This document shows positions 56,377 through 64,000 of a stretch of DNA of 64,000 nt, piece by piece. Below the pieces are notes generated by a model. That model did no database searches and was not told where the DNA came from. It was given only the letters and a program-made list of their open reading frames with translations. Position numbers and translations under genes: made by a program. How positions within the stretch are numbered: the stretch's first letter is position 1; every line of letters starts with the position of its first letter. Source of the DNA: JAGQOZ01 sp041399205 (lineage in GTDB: Bacteria; Planctomycetota; Planctomycetia; Pirellulales; Pirellulaceae); NCBI GenBank assembly GCA_041399205.1, contig JAWKTK010000004.1, positions 496,001 to 560,000 on the forward strand, read 5' to 3'.

Positions 56377-57789
56377 CTATTCTGGCGTGGTTGCAGTGAG
56401 TGTAATGAGTTTCATGATGACTTTGTCATAAACCACAAAGGCTGCGACCAAGAAAATGGCAATCGAACTGAGCCACAATGCCACGTCGTACAGGAACGAC
56501 GGCCGAAGTCGCGCGTCGGCTTGGAAGTAGCGAAAATAGATGGCTGCAAAGACCACAATCAACAGAATAACCACGGTCGCCAACCCACCAATGATTACCA
56601 TCATCGCCGGTTCGCCAATGAACAGAAAGAGAACGGCCCAGGCGAAAGGGATAATCCAAGCGGCGATGCTGATCGCTTTGCGACGAGCGGCGACTTCGTG
56701 AAAATCGAATAATCCAATGCGGCCGAACGCATCGGAAAACAGCCGAGACCACGCGGCTAGGGCGGCCAACAATGTCGAATATAACACCACAATCGCTCCG
56801 GCAATGAACATCGGTTTCGCCCAAGGTCGTTGCAATGTGTCGGTGTACATGTTACCCAAAATGTTGACCAAGTCCTCGCCCTCGGGGATCAGTGACTGGC
56901 GATGCAAGACCGCAGCGCCTAACAAGTAAAACATGACGGTCATGGCGGTGTATGCCACCATGGCCAATGTGGCGTCCAGATACATGATGCGGATCCATCC
57001 TTTGGCTCGTCGCGCCCAATCGGCCGATTCGTTCTTGGGACCAGTGTATTTGGCGTACCCCTTTTCAATCAGCCAATAGTTGTACGCCATGATTTCGTCG
57101 CCACCGACGCCGGTAATCCCAAAAGCACCCATGGCCACCAGAATCACTTTCCAGTCTGTCGGAATAGATGGTATCAAGCCCGACGTAAATTCGTCACCGG
57201 TAATGGCCATCGGCGTGCCTTGTAACGCAATCAATGATGCCAACGTGAATAGCGTGAACGCGCCGATCAGGACCAGCGAAATCTTTTCGATCAACAAGTA
57301 GTATCCCTGGAAGACCAGCAACGACACGGACGCTCCCAGAGCAAACAGTCCAATCGCATACGCGGGCGATGTCTTCAGCGAAGGAAAGACTTCTGCGAAC
57401 GCCAGCAACACCGTTCCCAGAATTCCGCTCACCTGCATCATCTTGGCAATCATCAAAACCAGCCAAGTCCAGATGGTCCAGTTTGCTTTGCCGATACGAG
57501 GTCCCGGCAGCGAATTGAACGAGGCCATGGTTGACTGGCCCGAACAAATCGCATGTTTGCCAAATTCCAGTTGCACGGCCACTTTGACAAAGCAGCTGAA
57601 GATAATGAACCACATCAAGGCAAAACCCGCTTTGGCTCCGGCCAGCGTCGTGGCAATCAGTTCGCCCGAACCAACAATCGACGCGGACAAGATAAAACCG
57701 GGGCCAACATATTTCAGACTACCCCAGATTGTCGTGGGCGGATCTAAAACATGGTCGTCGTGCAGCGAATAAGGATCAGACTTGGTCAT
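56377..57789 (-). CDS. Nramp-related transporter lacking canonical metal-binding motifs
   Basis: A 470-residue polytopic membrane protein with about 11 helices, of the Nramp (SLC11) fold: it starts GPGFILSASIVGSGE near residue 26 and continues GAKAGFALMWFI. In canonical Nramp transporters helix 1 carries DPGN and helix 6 MPH, which bind the metal. Here helix 1 reads GSGE and the aligned helix 6 reads IMAYN, so both metal motifs are replaced. It belongs to a non-canonical branch and the substrate should not be assumed to be Mn or Fe. ATG 57789 is chosen over the longer frame. The frame stops at a TAG, but similar coding sequence seems to continue (see 56198-56376). Confidence 0.85.
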   Translation of the reverse strand: MTKSDPYSLHDDHVLDPPTTIWGSLKYVGPGFILSASIVGSGELIATTLAGAKAGFALMWFIIFSCFVKVAVQLEFGKHAICSGQSTMASFNSLPGPRIGKANWTIWTWLVLMIAKMMQVSGILGTVLLAFAEVFPSLKTSPAYAIGLFALGASVSLLVFQGYYLLIEKISLVLIGAFTLFTLASLIALQGTPMAITGDEFTSGLIPSIPTDWKVILVAMGAFGITGVGGDEIMAYNYWLIEKGYAKYTGPKNESADWARRAKGWIRIMYLDATLAMVAYTAMTVMFYLLGAAVLHRQSLIPEGEDLVNILGNMYTDTLQRPWAKPMFIAGAIVVLYSTLLAALAAWSRLFSDAFGRIGLFDFHEVAARRKAISIAAWIIPFAWAVLFLFIGEPAMMVIIGGLATVVILLIVVFAAIYFRYFQADARLRPSFLYDVALWLSSIAIFLVAAFVVYDKVIMKLITLTATTPE

Positions 57790-57921
57790 CAGGTTGGCTC
57801 GGTGGGTTGGTAGGTTCGAACGAGGGTTCCCCATCATACCGAAAAAAATGGCCGGCGTGGTGTGCATTTCGAAATTGCGAATTCCGCCAGTCTAAGTATC
57901 GCGGGAAGACCAAATCTTGAC

Positions 57922-58470
57922 CTTGGTAATGGACGAGGTGACGAGTCCCTGCTTGAGCTTGGTAGTGGACGAGGTGACGAGTCCCTGCACACCGGACTCG
58001 TAACCTCGTCCATTACGGTTTTCTTCGTCACTTCGTCCAAGACGACTTGAACTTGGTAATGGACGAGGTGACGAGTCCCTGCTTGAGCTTGGTAATGGAC
58101 GAGGTGACAAGTTCCTGCACACCGGACTCGTAACCTCGTCCATTACGGTTTTCTTCGTCACTCCGTCCAAGACGACTTGAACTTGGTAATGGACGAGGTG
58201 ACGAGTCCCTGCTTGAATTTGGTAGTGGACGAGGTGACGAGTCCCGGCTTGAGCTTGGTAGTGGACGAGGTGACAAGTTCCTGCACACCGGACTCGTAAC
58301 CTCGTCCACTACGGTTTTCTTCGACACTCCGTCCAAGACGACTTGAATTTGGTAGTGGGCGAGGTGACGAGTCCCTGCTTGAGCTTGGTAATGGACGAGG
58401 CGACGAGTCCCTACACACCGGACTTGTCGCCTCGTCCATTACGGTTTTCGTCGTCGCCTCGTCCGAGACG
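57922..58470. repeat. Tandem hairpin array (36-bp and 130-bp units)
   Basis: Four 130-bp macro-repeats (C elements starting at 57988, 58118, 58284 and 58414; the third has one extra 36-bp unit). Each has two or three copies of CTTGGTARTGGACGAGGTGACG-like units (36 bp) followed by a C element holding the inverted version (GGACTCGTAACCTCGTCCATTACGG) and further inverted copies (CGTCACTCCGTCC). Every unit can fold into a stem of about 22 bp with a loop near CTGCACACC. Unit 3 has GTAGTGG with CCACTAC where unit 2 has GTAATGG with CCATTAC, and unit 4 has GAGGCGAC with GTCGCCTC where unit 2 has GAGGTGAC with GTAACCTC. It fills the 825-bp gap between the Nramp-related gene and blaI. Small open frames in it are artefacts of the repeat. 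Confidence 0.92.
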
Positions 58471-58489
58471 CCATTCGCAGCGAATGGCG
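58469..58489. other. Perfect 9-bp hairpin at the end of the array
   Basis: CGCCATTCG / CGAATGGCG with a three-base CAG loop, directly after the tandem hairpin array and 38 bp before the -35 box of the blaI-like promoter. The plus strand downstream is not T-rich, so it is not a clear terminator. Confidence 0.6.
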
Positions 58490-58527
58490 CGAAAACTGGT
58501 TCGCTGGAGCGAGTTCCATTTCATGAC

Positions 58528-58565
58528 TTGACTTTGCCTATAGTTGTCGGTAGTATACTGCCGAC
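58528..58565 (+). promoter_or_regulatory. Promoter and BlaI-type operator of the blaI-blaR1-like operon
   Basis: TTGACT (58528-58533), 17 bases, then TAGTAT (58551-58556) is a near-consensus housekeeping promoter. A 20-bp palindrome GTCGGTAGTATACTGCCGAC (58546-58565; one mismatch pair) overlaps the -10 box, where a BlaI-type repressor dimer would block polymerase. The regulator gene starts 50 bp downstream. Confidence 0.8.
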
Positions 58566-58614
58566 GCATGTAGGTAGTGCAGGTGACCGGTTGTATTCAG
58601 GAGCCAAATGAAAA

Positions 58615-59013
58615 ATGAGTGCTAAGAAAAAATTGCCGGCGTTGACCGAGCCGCAGTTGGAGATCATGGACGTCTTGTGGGAGCAAGGCAAGGGAACGGT
58701 GGCATCAGTGTGGAATGCCATTCGAAGCCGTCGCCCTGTCGCTCGGAATACCGTGCAGACCACGCTGGTTCGCATGGAAGAAAAAGGTTACTTGCGGCAC
58801 AAGGAAGAAGGAAACGCGTTTGTGTATTATCCCACCAGCAAACGAGAAACCGTGTTGGGCGGCATGCTGCAAGGCCTGGTGGATACGGCGTTTTCTGGTT
58901 CCACCGCAGGCTTGGTGCTGACACTGTTGGACAAGCAAGATCTGTCGGACGACGATGTCGCCAGAATTCAAGCCATGTTGGACGACCACAAACAGAGAAA
59001 CAAGAAAGGGTAG
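58615..59013 (+). CDS. BlaI/MecI/CopY family transcriptional repressor
   Basis: A 132-residue winged-helix repressor. LTEPQLEIMDVLWEQGKGTVASVWNAI leads into the recognition region VARNTVQTTLVRMEEKGYLRHKEEGNAFVYYP (residues about 39-70), a BlaI hallmark. The C-terminal half (GGMLQGLVDTAFSGSTAGLVLTLLDKQDLSDDDVARIQAML) is the dimer domain. In BlaI and MecI a BlaR1-type protease cleaves the repressor; the next gene, four bases downstream, encodes such a protease-like protein. Promoter and palindrome lie directly upstream, so it likely represses its own operon. The inducer is unknown. Confidence 0.93.
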   Translation: MSAKKKLPALTEPQLEIMDVLWEQGKGTVASVWNAIRSRRPVARNTVQTTLVRMEEKGYLRHKEEGNAFVYYPTSKRETVLGGMLQGLVDTAFSGSTAGLVLTLLDKQDLSDDDVARIQAMLDDHKQRNKKG

Positions 59014-59017
59014 TGCC

Positions 59018-61954
59018 ATGAACACCACGTTTTCGTTCCTGCTTTTCGTATCGGTGCTTGCTGGTTTGCTAATCGGACCGCTCTGGCTAACACAGCGCTG
59101 GCTACAGCGACAGATTGCGGCAAACTACTTTCTACATTTGACGATCACGTATCTTTTGTTGTTGATGCCACTGCTGTGGTGGTGGCCGGCGCAACAGAGC
59201 GTTCGAACACAAGCCGAAGTCGCTGCGTCTCAAGTTTCAGAAACCAACAAAGCGAATCGTGATTTGGACGCCGTTGCAAACGTACCGACCGAATTCGTGG
59301 CGAACGAACTACCAACGGCCGACTCGGAGTCTTCTGCAGCCTTCCAATTGTCGTCCGCAGCGCCTTCGTTTGCGACGCTTAGCGAAGCCAATTCGCGAGA
59401 GGCCACTAAGTCGACAGATGGAATCGCATCCGCAAAAGTAGACAACGCCGGTTCGCCCCATGCGATTGAGCTTTCCATTTCGCGGATGTTACAGAATTGC
59501 GAACGTGCCCCGGTGGGACGCTACTTGTGGCTGGCATGGCTGATCGGCATAGTGTTGTCGCTAGTGCGGTTGGCGATGGGGTTGTTGCGCTGTCGGCAAC
59601 TGGTCCAACGCTGTCGTCCAAACGTCGACGCAGGTTGGCATCAGACGGCAGAAACGGTTGCGCAGCGGCTGAAAATGACCAAGCTTCCCGTTTTGTGTTA
59701 TTCGAACGAAGTCGGTTCGCCCGTAGTGTTGCGATGGCCCAAGCCCGTGGTGTTGCTGCCCGAATCGATGTCAACGGCCAATGCCTCCGAACGCATGGCC
59801 ACGTTGCTACACGAATTCGCGCATCTGCGATACCGACATCACTGGCATCACATGGCCGCTGGATGTTTGCAGACGCTTTACTGGTTTCATCCGTTCGTGC
59901 ATTGGTTGCAGAACAGCTTGGCTGCAGCCATGGAGGAATGGACGGACAACGTGGCACTCGATTCCATTTCCGCGAACGACTACGCTCAATCATTGCTGAA
60001 CGTGGCCGTGCATCGTCGGCGAACGGCGTTGCCGCTGGCATGTGGTATGCTTGACGGACGAATGGATCTGGAAAAACGGATTGCTCGGCTATTGAACCAC
60101 GGTCGAAATACATCTTACCGACTGAATCGTCGCCTGCTGACATTTGGCTGCGTGACCGCGTTCGGTATCAGTTGGGCCGCGACACTGCTGGCCGCAGCGA
60201 TGCAAACTGCGCCCTCGAGCGAATCAGTGTCAACCTCGTTTGCGGACTGGGAGCGATCGCCGGGAAACGAACAAGAAAAAGACGACGCATCTTCTTTGCC
60301 GAACCAAGATAATTCGACGGTATTGGCCGATTTTTTGCCGGACGCCACTCGAGCGTTTGTGGAATTTCGCCACATACCCGAAAAAATGCCGTCGCCAACG
60401 AATCGAGGCGAAATGATTTCTCGTTCCGCCTGGATCAAATCACAAGTTCACCGTTACTTGGGCGTACCTTACGGCGAACTAGCCGGCACGTTGGAACAAA
60501 CGTTTGACGTAATGGTGGAACAGACGCAAGGCCGCATTTGCGTGGCGGTCGTGGATAGTGCTCGCCAGAAGAACCTTGCGGGTCAGAAATGTCTGGCGTT
60601 TGTGAGTGATGCATACAGCGAGCAGGCTGCCGGCGAACTTTGGCAAGAGATGCTGGCCGTGGCCAAACCAGCAGTACAGGGGATGGCGAGTGAAATTCGT
60701 GGACCGGTCCTGATGTGGTCGTACCACCCGACTCATTTCTCTATCGATTCGATATTGCCAGCCCAGAGACTACGCACGGCGCGTATGTTTGGCCAGGCGA
60801 TTACCAAGGCCGACGAGCCGACCCTGGTTTGGTATCGAGATGCCAAATGGCTGTCATCGCGTGACAATAGTTTTGCATTCCAGCACTTGCTTGGCCTTCT
60901 GTTTCGCGTCAATGGTAACGTGGATCCTCGGTTTCCGTTTAAGGAATTGGCAAGTACCTGCGGTAGTGTCCAGTTTCCTTTAGATGGTCCAGAGAGTTTG
61001 ACATATCGGACACTCGTAGAACTGCAGCAATCGCAGCGGATGTCGACGAGACCACCAGGAGTTCTAATAATGTCGCAATTCGAGAACATGAATTTGAACG
61101 TAGTACCGGATTGGGTGCCAAGAAATGCAACGTTCTATGCGTCGTTTGGTTGGGACCTCGGTCAATTGGATTCATTACTCGACGCTCTCGTGAAAATATC
61201 AAATTTCACTGAAAGCGTCTTAGAATCGATTCGAGACGATCCAAACGGTCCTGGCGTTGACCTGAGGAACGATTTCTTCCCCAAGATTGGTAAACAGTGG
61301 CATGCGTTTACGATTGCGAACTCAGAATCTACAGACAAAACTTCGGCGGTCTTGGCGGTTAATGTCTCGGATGAAGACGCTGTCAAGTCGGTGCTCGAAC
61401 GGCTCTTTAAAAACGATTCTGAATGTCGGCGATTCGAGTCTATGGACTGCGTCTTTTGGGAACTCGCGGGAAACGATGCTTCGAATATCCCAGTCACGTG
61501 CCTGACGGTTGCTCACGGCCATCTGTTCGTAGCCGATTGTCCTGGCGAAATGTTGGCCGACGTGATTTCGGCCAAGCATGCGAACGATCGTTTGGCGTCG
61601 AGTAATATCGTTCGGCAGTTGGAGCAAGTGTTGCCGACGAAGCCGCTCGCGATTCGTTCGTTTGCCAGTACGGGAGACGGCTTGCAGCCTCCATTTCGCA
61701 TCGGAGGCGACGCGGAGGTTCGACTGCAATCGAGCGTATTGACGCCGACCGCTGCTCCGACGGTTACGTCAAGCGTGTCTTCGTTATTACCGGAAGCGTG
61801 GTGTGGTTTTCTTTGGCGGCCTTACTATGGCCAACCGGTAGCTCGCCCCGCAGCCGTTCCCGACGGGCCATCTGTGATGAGCGTGGAAACGATCGACGAC
61901 GGCTGGTTGATTGAAGGTGCCGTGTTGCGAATGGATCCGAAGCCAAGCGAATAA
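59018..61954 (+). CDS. BlaR1/MecR1-like M56 membrane metallopeptidase with unknown C-terminal domain
   Basis: A 978-residue protein. Four helices (about residues 4-22, 38-55, 168-190 and 372-394) and a zinc-peptidase motif HEFAH (H265, E266, H269) with a later EEWTDNVAL (third ligand Glu) define the M56 domain. Residues about 395-978 form a large part without the penicillin-binding sensor of BlaR1; it has no recognisable catalytic motif, and its beta-rich/alpha mix resembles DUF3352-like repeats (VVPDWVPRNATFYASFGWDL). It lies four bases after the BlaI-like gene, so it is the probable sensor and repressor-inactivating protease of the pair. ATG 59018 is the start. Confidence 0.88.
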   Translation: MNTTFSFLLFVSVLAGLLIGPLWLTQRWLQRQIAANYFLHLTITYLLLLMPLLWWWPAQQSVRTQAEVAASQVSETNKANRDLDAVANVPTEFVANELPTADSESSAAFQLSSAAPSFATLSEANSREATKSTDGIASAKVDNAGSPHAIELSISRMLQNCERAPVGRYLWLAWLIGIVLSLVRLAMGLLRCRQLVQRCRPNVDAGWHQTAETVAQRLKMTKLPVLCYSNEVGSPVVLRWPKPVVLLPESMSTANASERMATLLHEFAHLRYRHHWHHMAAGCLQTLYWFHPFVHWLQNSLAAAMEEWTDNVALDSISANDYAQSLLNVAVHRRRTALPLACGMLDGRMDLEKRIARLLNHGRNTSYRLNRRLLTFGCVTAFGISWAATLLAAAMQTAPSSESVSTSFADWERSPGNEQEKDDASSLPNQDNSTVLADFLPDATRAFVEFRHIPEKMPSPTNRGEMISRSAWIKSQVHRYLGVPYGELAGTLEQTFDVMVEQTQGRICVAVVDSARQKNLAGQKCLAFVSDAYSEQAAGELWQEMLAVAKPAVQGMASEIRGPVLMWSYHPTHFSIDSILPAQRLRTARMFGQAITKADEPTLVWYRDAKWLSSRDNSFAFQHLLGLLFRVNGNVDPRFPFKELASTCGSVQFPLDGPESLTYRTLVELQQSQRMSTRPPGVLIMSQFENMNLNVVPDWVPRNATFYASFGWDLGQLDSLLDALVKISNFTESVLESIRDDPNGPGVDLRNDFFPKIGKQWHAFTIANSESTDKTSAVLAVNVSDEDAVKSVLERLFKNDSECRRFESMDCVFWELAGNDASNIPVTCLTVAHGHLFVADCPGEMLADVISAKHANDRLASSNIVRQLEQVLPTKPLAIRSFASTGDGLQPPFRIGGDAEVRLQSSVLTPTAAPTVTSSVSSLLPEAWCGFLWRPYYGQPVARPAAVPDGPSVMSVETIDDGWLIEGAVLRMDPKPSE

Positions 61955-62121
61955 CGTCGTCGCCTGCGGTCCTAGCCCGAAACGTAAGTGAGGGGAAAAC
62001 GGAGTGTTTCTCTGGTCCCTCGGTGACGCGTCGGGCTAAGAAATTCACCCCGAAAAAACGCGAATGCGCAACCTCAAAACCTGCGGCTGCCGGTTCAACG
62101 GTGGCACAACGACCAACGCGG

Positions 62122-63215
62122 CTATTGCGTTAACCAATTTTGGAAATCGGCATTGTCGGTCAACCATTTTGCCCAGCGCTCATAGCCGCTGGACAACGGA
62201 TGACTGGCGTCGCCGTATTCTTCGGATGGCAGTAATGGGCTGTCCAAGACGTTGATGCTTTTGTTCGTCAGGATCGAGATGGCCGATTGCTTACGATCTT
62301 GATAAACGGATCGACTCGCTGGTTCCAGCAAATGTTCGTTGAACGGCCCAGCCAAGACGATGACTCGGCATTGTTGCTTGGCTAAGAAGTCGACGGTTCG
62401 CAAAAACGACTGCCATTGCAGCGAATCGTCCAATTCGACCCACGGAAACGATTGTGGTTGAATGCCGGATTCAAACCAGGGAATCGGTTCGTGCCTCAAT
62501 TCGGTTTTGGGCAAAGGCAACGCACGGTCGAACTGGTTCAGCGGATTCTGATAAGGATGAGCAAGTGACCATGAATGAAGGTCTTTGGAATCAAAATAGC
62601 CAATCCGCAGATGCTTGACCCACTGGCGAAAGTTCCAACTGCGTTGAACGGCAATGCTCACTCGGTCTTCCAGAGTTGCTTTGTAGCTGGGGATTTCGCG
62701 AAACTGGGGCACCAACGTTTCATGATTGAATGACAACTGTTTGTCCACGTTCAGGTCTCGTTCAGGCGAACTGGTCCACAGTAAATTTAAATGCAAAATC
62801 ACCGGCTGGCCGCTTTGCCACGGCAAGACATTCTGCGCCAAGCTTTCGATGGCCAACGGGTGCATGCCGTTGATGCCTTGATTGGTAAACGAATTGGATC
62901 CGTGTGTTTGATTCAGGTAGGCAGATAGTGTTTGATTTGGGGAAACGTATTCTCCCCAAATGACGGAATCGCCCAGCATGATGATTGGATTTTGTTCGAC
63001 GGCGGCCAGTTGATGCTGCTTCGCCAGCCAATAGTCTTTGCTCATTTCAAACGGCAGTCGATAGTCGCAGTAAATGTGGGAAGACGCTCTGCCGCCTGCT
63101 CAAGCGCGAACTGCGTGACGGTTAGTACAACGATGGTGACCGCGATCCATTGAGCAGATTTAGTCGAGGCACCGGTATCAACGGGGCGGTATGTTTTGTC
63201 CATTGCAGTGGCCAT
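62122..63215 (-). CDS. SGNH-like hydrolase, membrane anchored, partner of MBOAT; one frameshift
   Basis: About 363 residues from ATG 63215 when one base is added near 63073 (A run; T run on the coding strand). The start gives a cytoplasmic basic part and one membrane helix (AQWIAVTIVVLTVTQFAL). The second frame has IIMLGDSVIWGEYVSPNQTL, an SGNH/GDSL-type block I (GDS), and VIVLAGPFNEHLLEP; the final DxxH-like SHPLSSGYERW holds the His of block V. Such exported hydrolases work with MBOAT proteins to O-acylate surface polymers (AlgJ/AlgX-like, DltD-like). It follows the MBOAT gene by 12 bp. Confidence 0.75.
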
Positions 63216-63227
63216 GAGCGAAAATGT

Positions 63228-64000
63228 CTAAAACTGAAAGTAGATGAACGGCGTGTTCGCTTGACCGGGTGCGAACAAGAGGTACAAGATCATGGCCGCA
63301 AATAACGCGACTTTGACAGCCGAATAATCCAGAATTCGACTCCATGTCGATTCGAACACGATCTGGTAAATCCAAATGCTGCCGACCAAGCCGATGGCGA
63401 GCAAGGGAAATTGCGGGTCGGCAAAACCGGTGGTGACAATTCGATACAGAATCAAGTTCGCATCGGAAACCGTGAGAGCTCGGAAATAAACCCACGCTAC
63501 ACAAACGACGACGAAGACGAATAGCGTTTTGATGAAGCGAGGAATCTTGGTTCGATAGAATTCAGTTCGTTCGAACGGACGCATCGTAACGGCCGCAATC
63601 CCGTGAATCAGTCCCCAAATAACAAACGTCCAGTTCGCTCCATGCCACACGCCGGAAATCAGCATAGTCAGAAACAGATTGCGATACGTGCTGAATTGTC
63701 CGTGTCGATTGCCGCCCAACGGAATGTACACGTAGTCGCGGAACCAGGTGGACAAGCTGATGTGCCAACGCGACCAAAAGTTGCTAAAGCTATCGGCCAG
63801 ATAGGGATGGTTGAAATTCATCATCAGATGAAAGCCCATGGCGCGCGCGATGCCTCGAGCCATATCCGTATAGCCACTGAAGTCAAAGTAGATTTGCCAG
63901 GCAAAGGCGAAGACCGCCAGCAGTAGGTGGAATGACGAATAGTTGTCAGGGACGTTGAAAATCGGTTCCGCATAGGCAGCCAGGTAATTCGACATGGCCA
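63228..64000 (-). CDS. MBOAT family O-acyltransferase (AlgI-like), truncated by the window edge
   Basis: The C-terminal 255 or so residues of a polytopic membrane acyltransferase. It has WQIYFDFSGYTDMARGIARAMGF, FNHPYLADSFSNFWSRWHISLSTWFRDYVYIPLGGNR (the MBOAT hallmark) and GVWHGANWTFVIWGLIHG with the invariant His. The N-terminal half lies beyond position 64000; full-length AlgI-like proteins have about 470 residues. It carries acyl groups across the membrane to the SGNH partner encoded 12 bp downstream. Confidence 0.92.
   Translation of the reverse strand, partial: AMSNYLAAYAEPIFNVPDNYSSFHLLLAVFAFAWQIYFDFSGYTDMARGIARAMGFHLMMNFNHPYLADSFSNFWSRWHISLSTWFRDYVYIPLGGNRHGQFSTYRNLFLTMLISGVWHGANWTFVIWGLIHGIAAVTMRPFERTEFYRTKIPRFIKTLFVFVVVCVAWVYFRALTVSDANLILYRIVTTGFADPQFPLLAIGLVGSIWIYQIVFESTWSRILDYSAVKVALFAAMILYLLFAPGQANTPFIYFQF

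Noticed and set aside
57892..58439. Several open frames in the hairpin array with Ser/Pro/Arg-rich repeats
   Set aside because: They arise from a repeat whose unit lacks stop codons on that strand; no ribosome site, and the same array is open in more than one frame.
57901..58470. CRISPR array
   Set aside because: Repeats are contiguous and form long palindromes; there are no unique spacers and no cas genes.

Overview
The window looks like a chromosomal segment of a planctomycete, most likely family Pirellulaceae or a close relative. This rests on features typical of that group: N-terminal sorting motifs of the LE-x-LE-D-R-x-LLA type on large secreted proteins, PEP-CTERM tails, a DUF1559 prepilin-like protein, a sulfatase, enneavalent FG-GAP/ASPIC-type repeat proteins, a giant CotH/lamin-tail protein, an ECF sigma factor beside a Ser/Thr kinase with TPRs, and a BlaI/BlaR1-like pair. 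Base composition is moderate, in the low to mid 50s %GC by eye. I saw no rRNA, tRNA, CRISPR array, transposase or phage gene.

Layout. 0-2.5 kb: a NUDIX-like protein, a cysteine desulfurase and an A-type Fe-S carrier, closed by a strong terminator. 2.6-15.4 kb: secreted proteins (CotH/lamin-tail/dockerin, FG-GAP/UnbV, LamG/dockerin/PEP-CTERM) with a flavin-dependent halogenase-like oxidoreductase and an SDR39U1-type epimerase between them on the minus strand. 15.5-22.6 kb: carbohydrate-related genes (xylulokinase, solute-binding lipoprotein, sialidase-like protein, sulfatase) and a DUF1963 protein. 22.7-26.3 kb: a minus-strand envelope operon (YbhN-like, GT2, GT-C-like). 26.6-37.9 kb: AI-2E-type transporter, subtilase, YcxB-like, pyrF, DUF6263-like, ThuA-like, beta-lactamase family, rhodanese, DUF1559. 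38.3-44.6 kb: a plus-strand housekeeping run (CCA-adding-type enzyme, DAHP synthase, tpiA, secG, yicC, gmk, rpoZ, coaC). 44.7-50.6 kb: two lipoproteins, PlsC, a SAM-fold protein, an FHA protein and a GT4. 50.8-56 kb: Ser/Thr kinase converging on an ECF sigma factor, then two PEP-CTERM proteins. 56.2-62 kb: an Nramp-related transporter lacking the canonical metal motifs, a 0.55 kb array of tandem hairpins, and the blaI-blaR1-like operon with a palindrome over its -10 box. 62-64 kb: an SGNH-like protein and an MBOAT acyltransferase that runs off the edge.

Two things deserve the most attention. The first is the hairpin array at 57.92-58.47 kb, whose repeat copies show paired (compensatory) base changes. 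The second is that at least ten genes are interrupted by single-base indels, mostly in homopolymers and including an extra G in GGGC contexts. They cluster in a few stretches (10.6-11.9, 13.5-14.4, 29.1-31.0, 32.9-36.5 kb) and hit the last 30 codons of the DAHP synthase. I read most of them as assembly or sequencing errors rather than true pseudogenes, and annotate the affected genes over their inferred full extents with the break points given.
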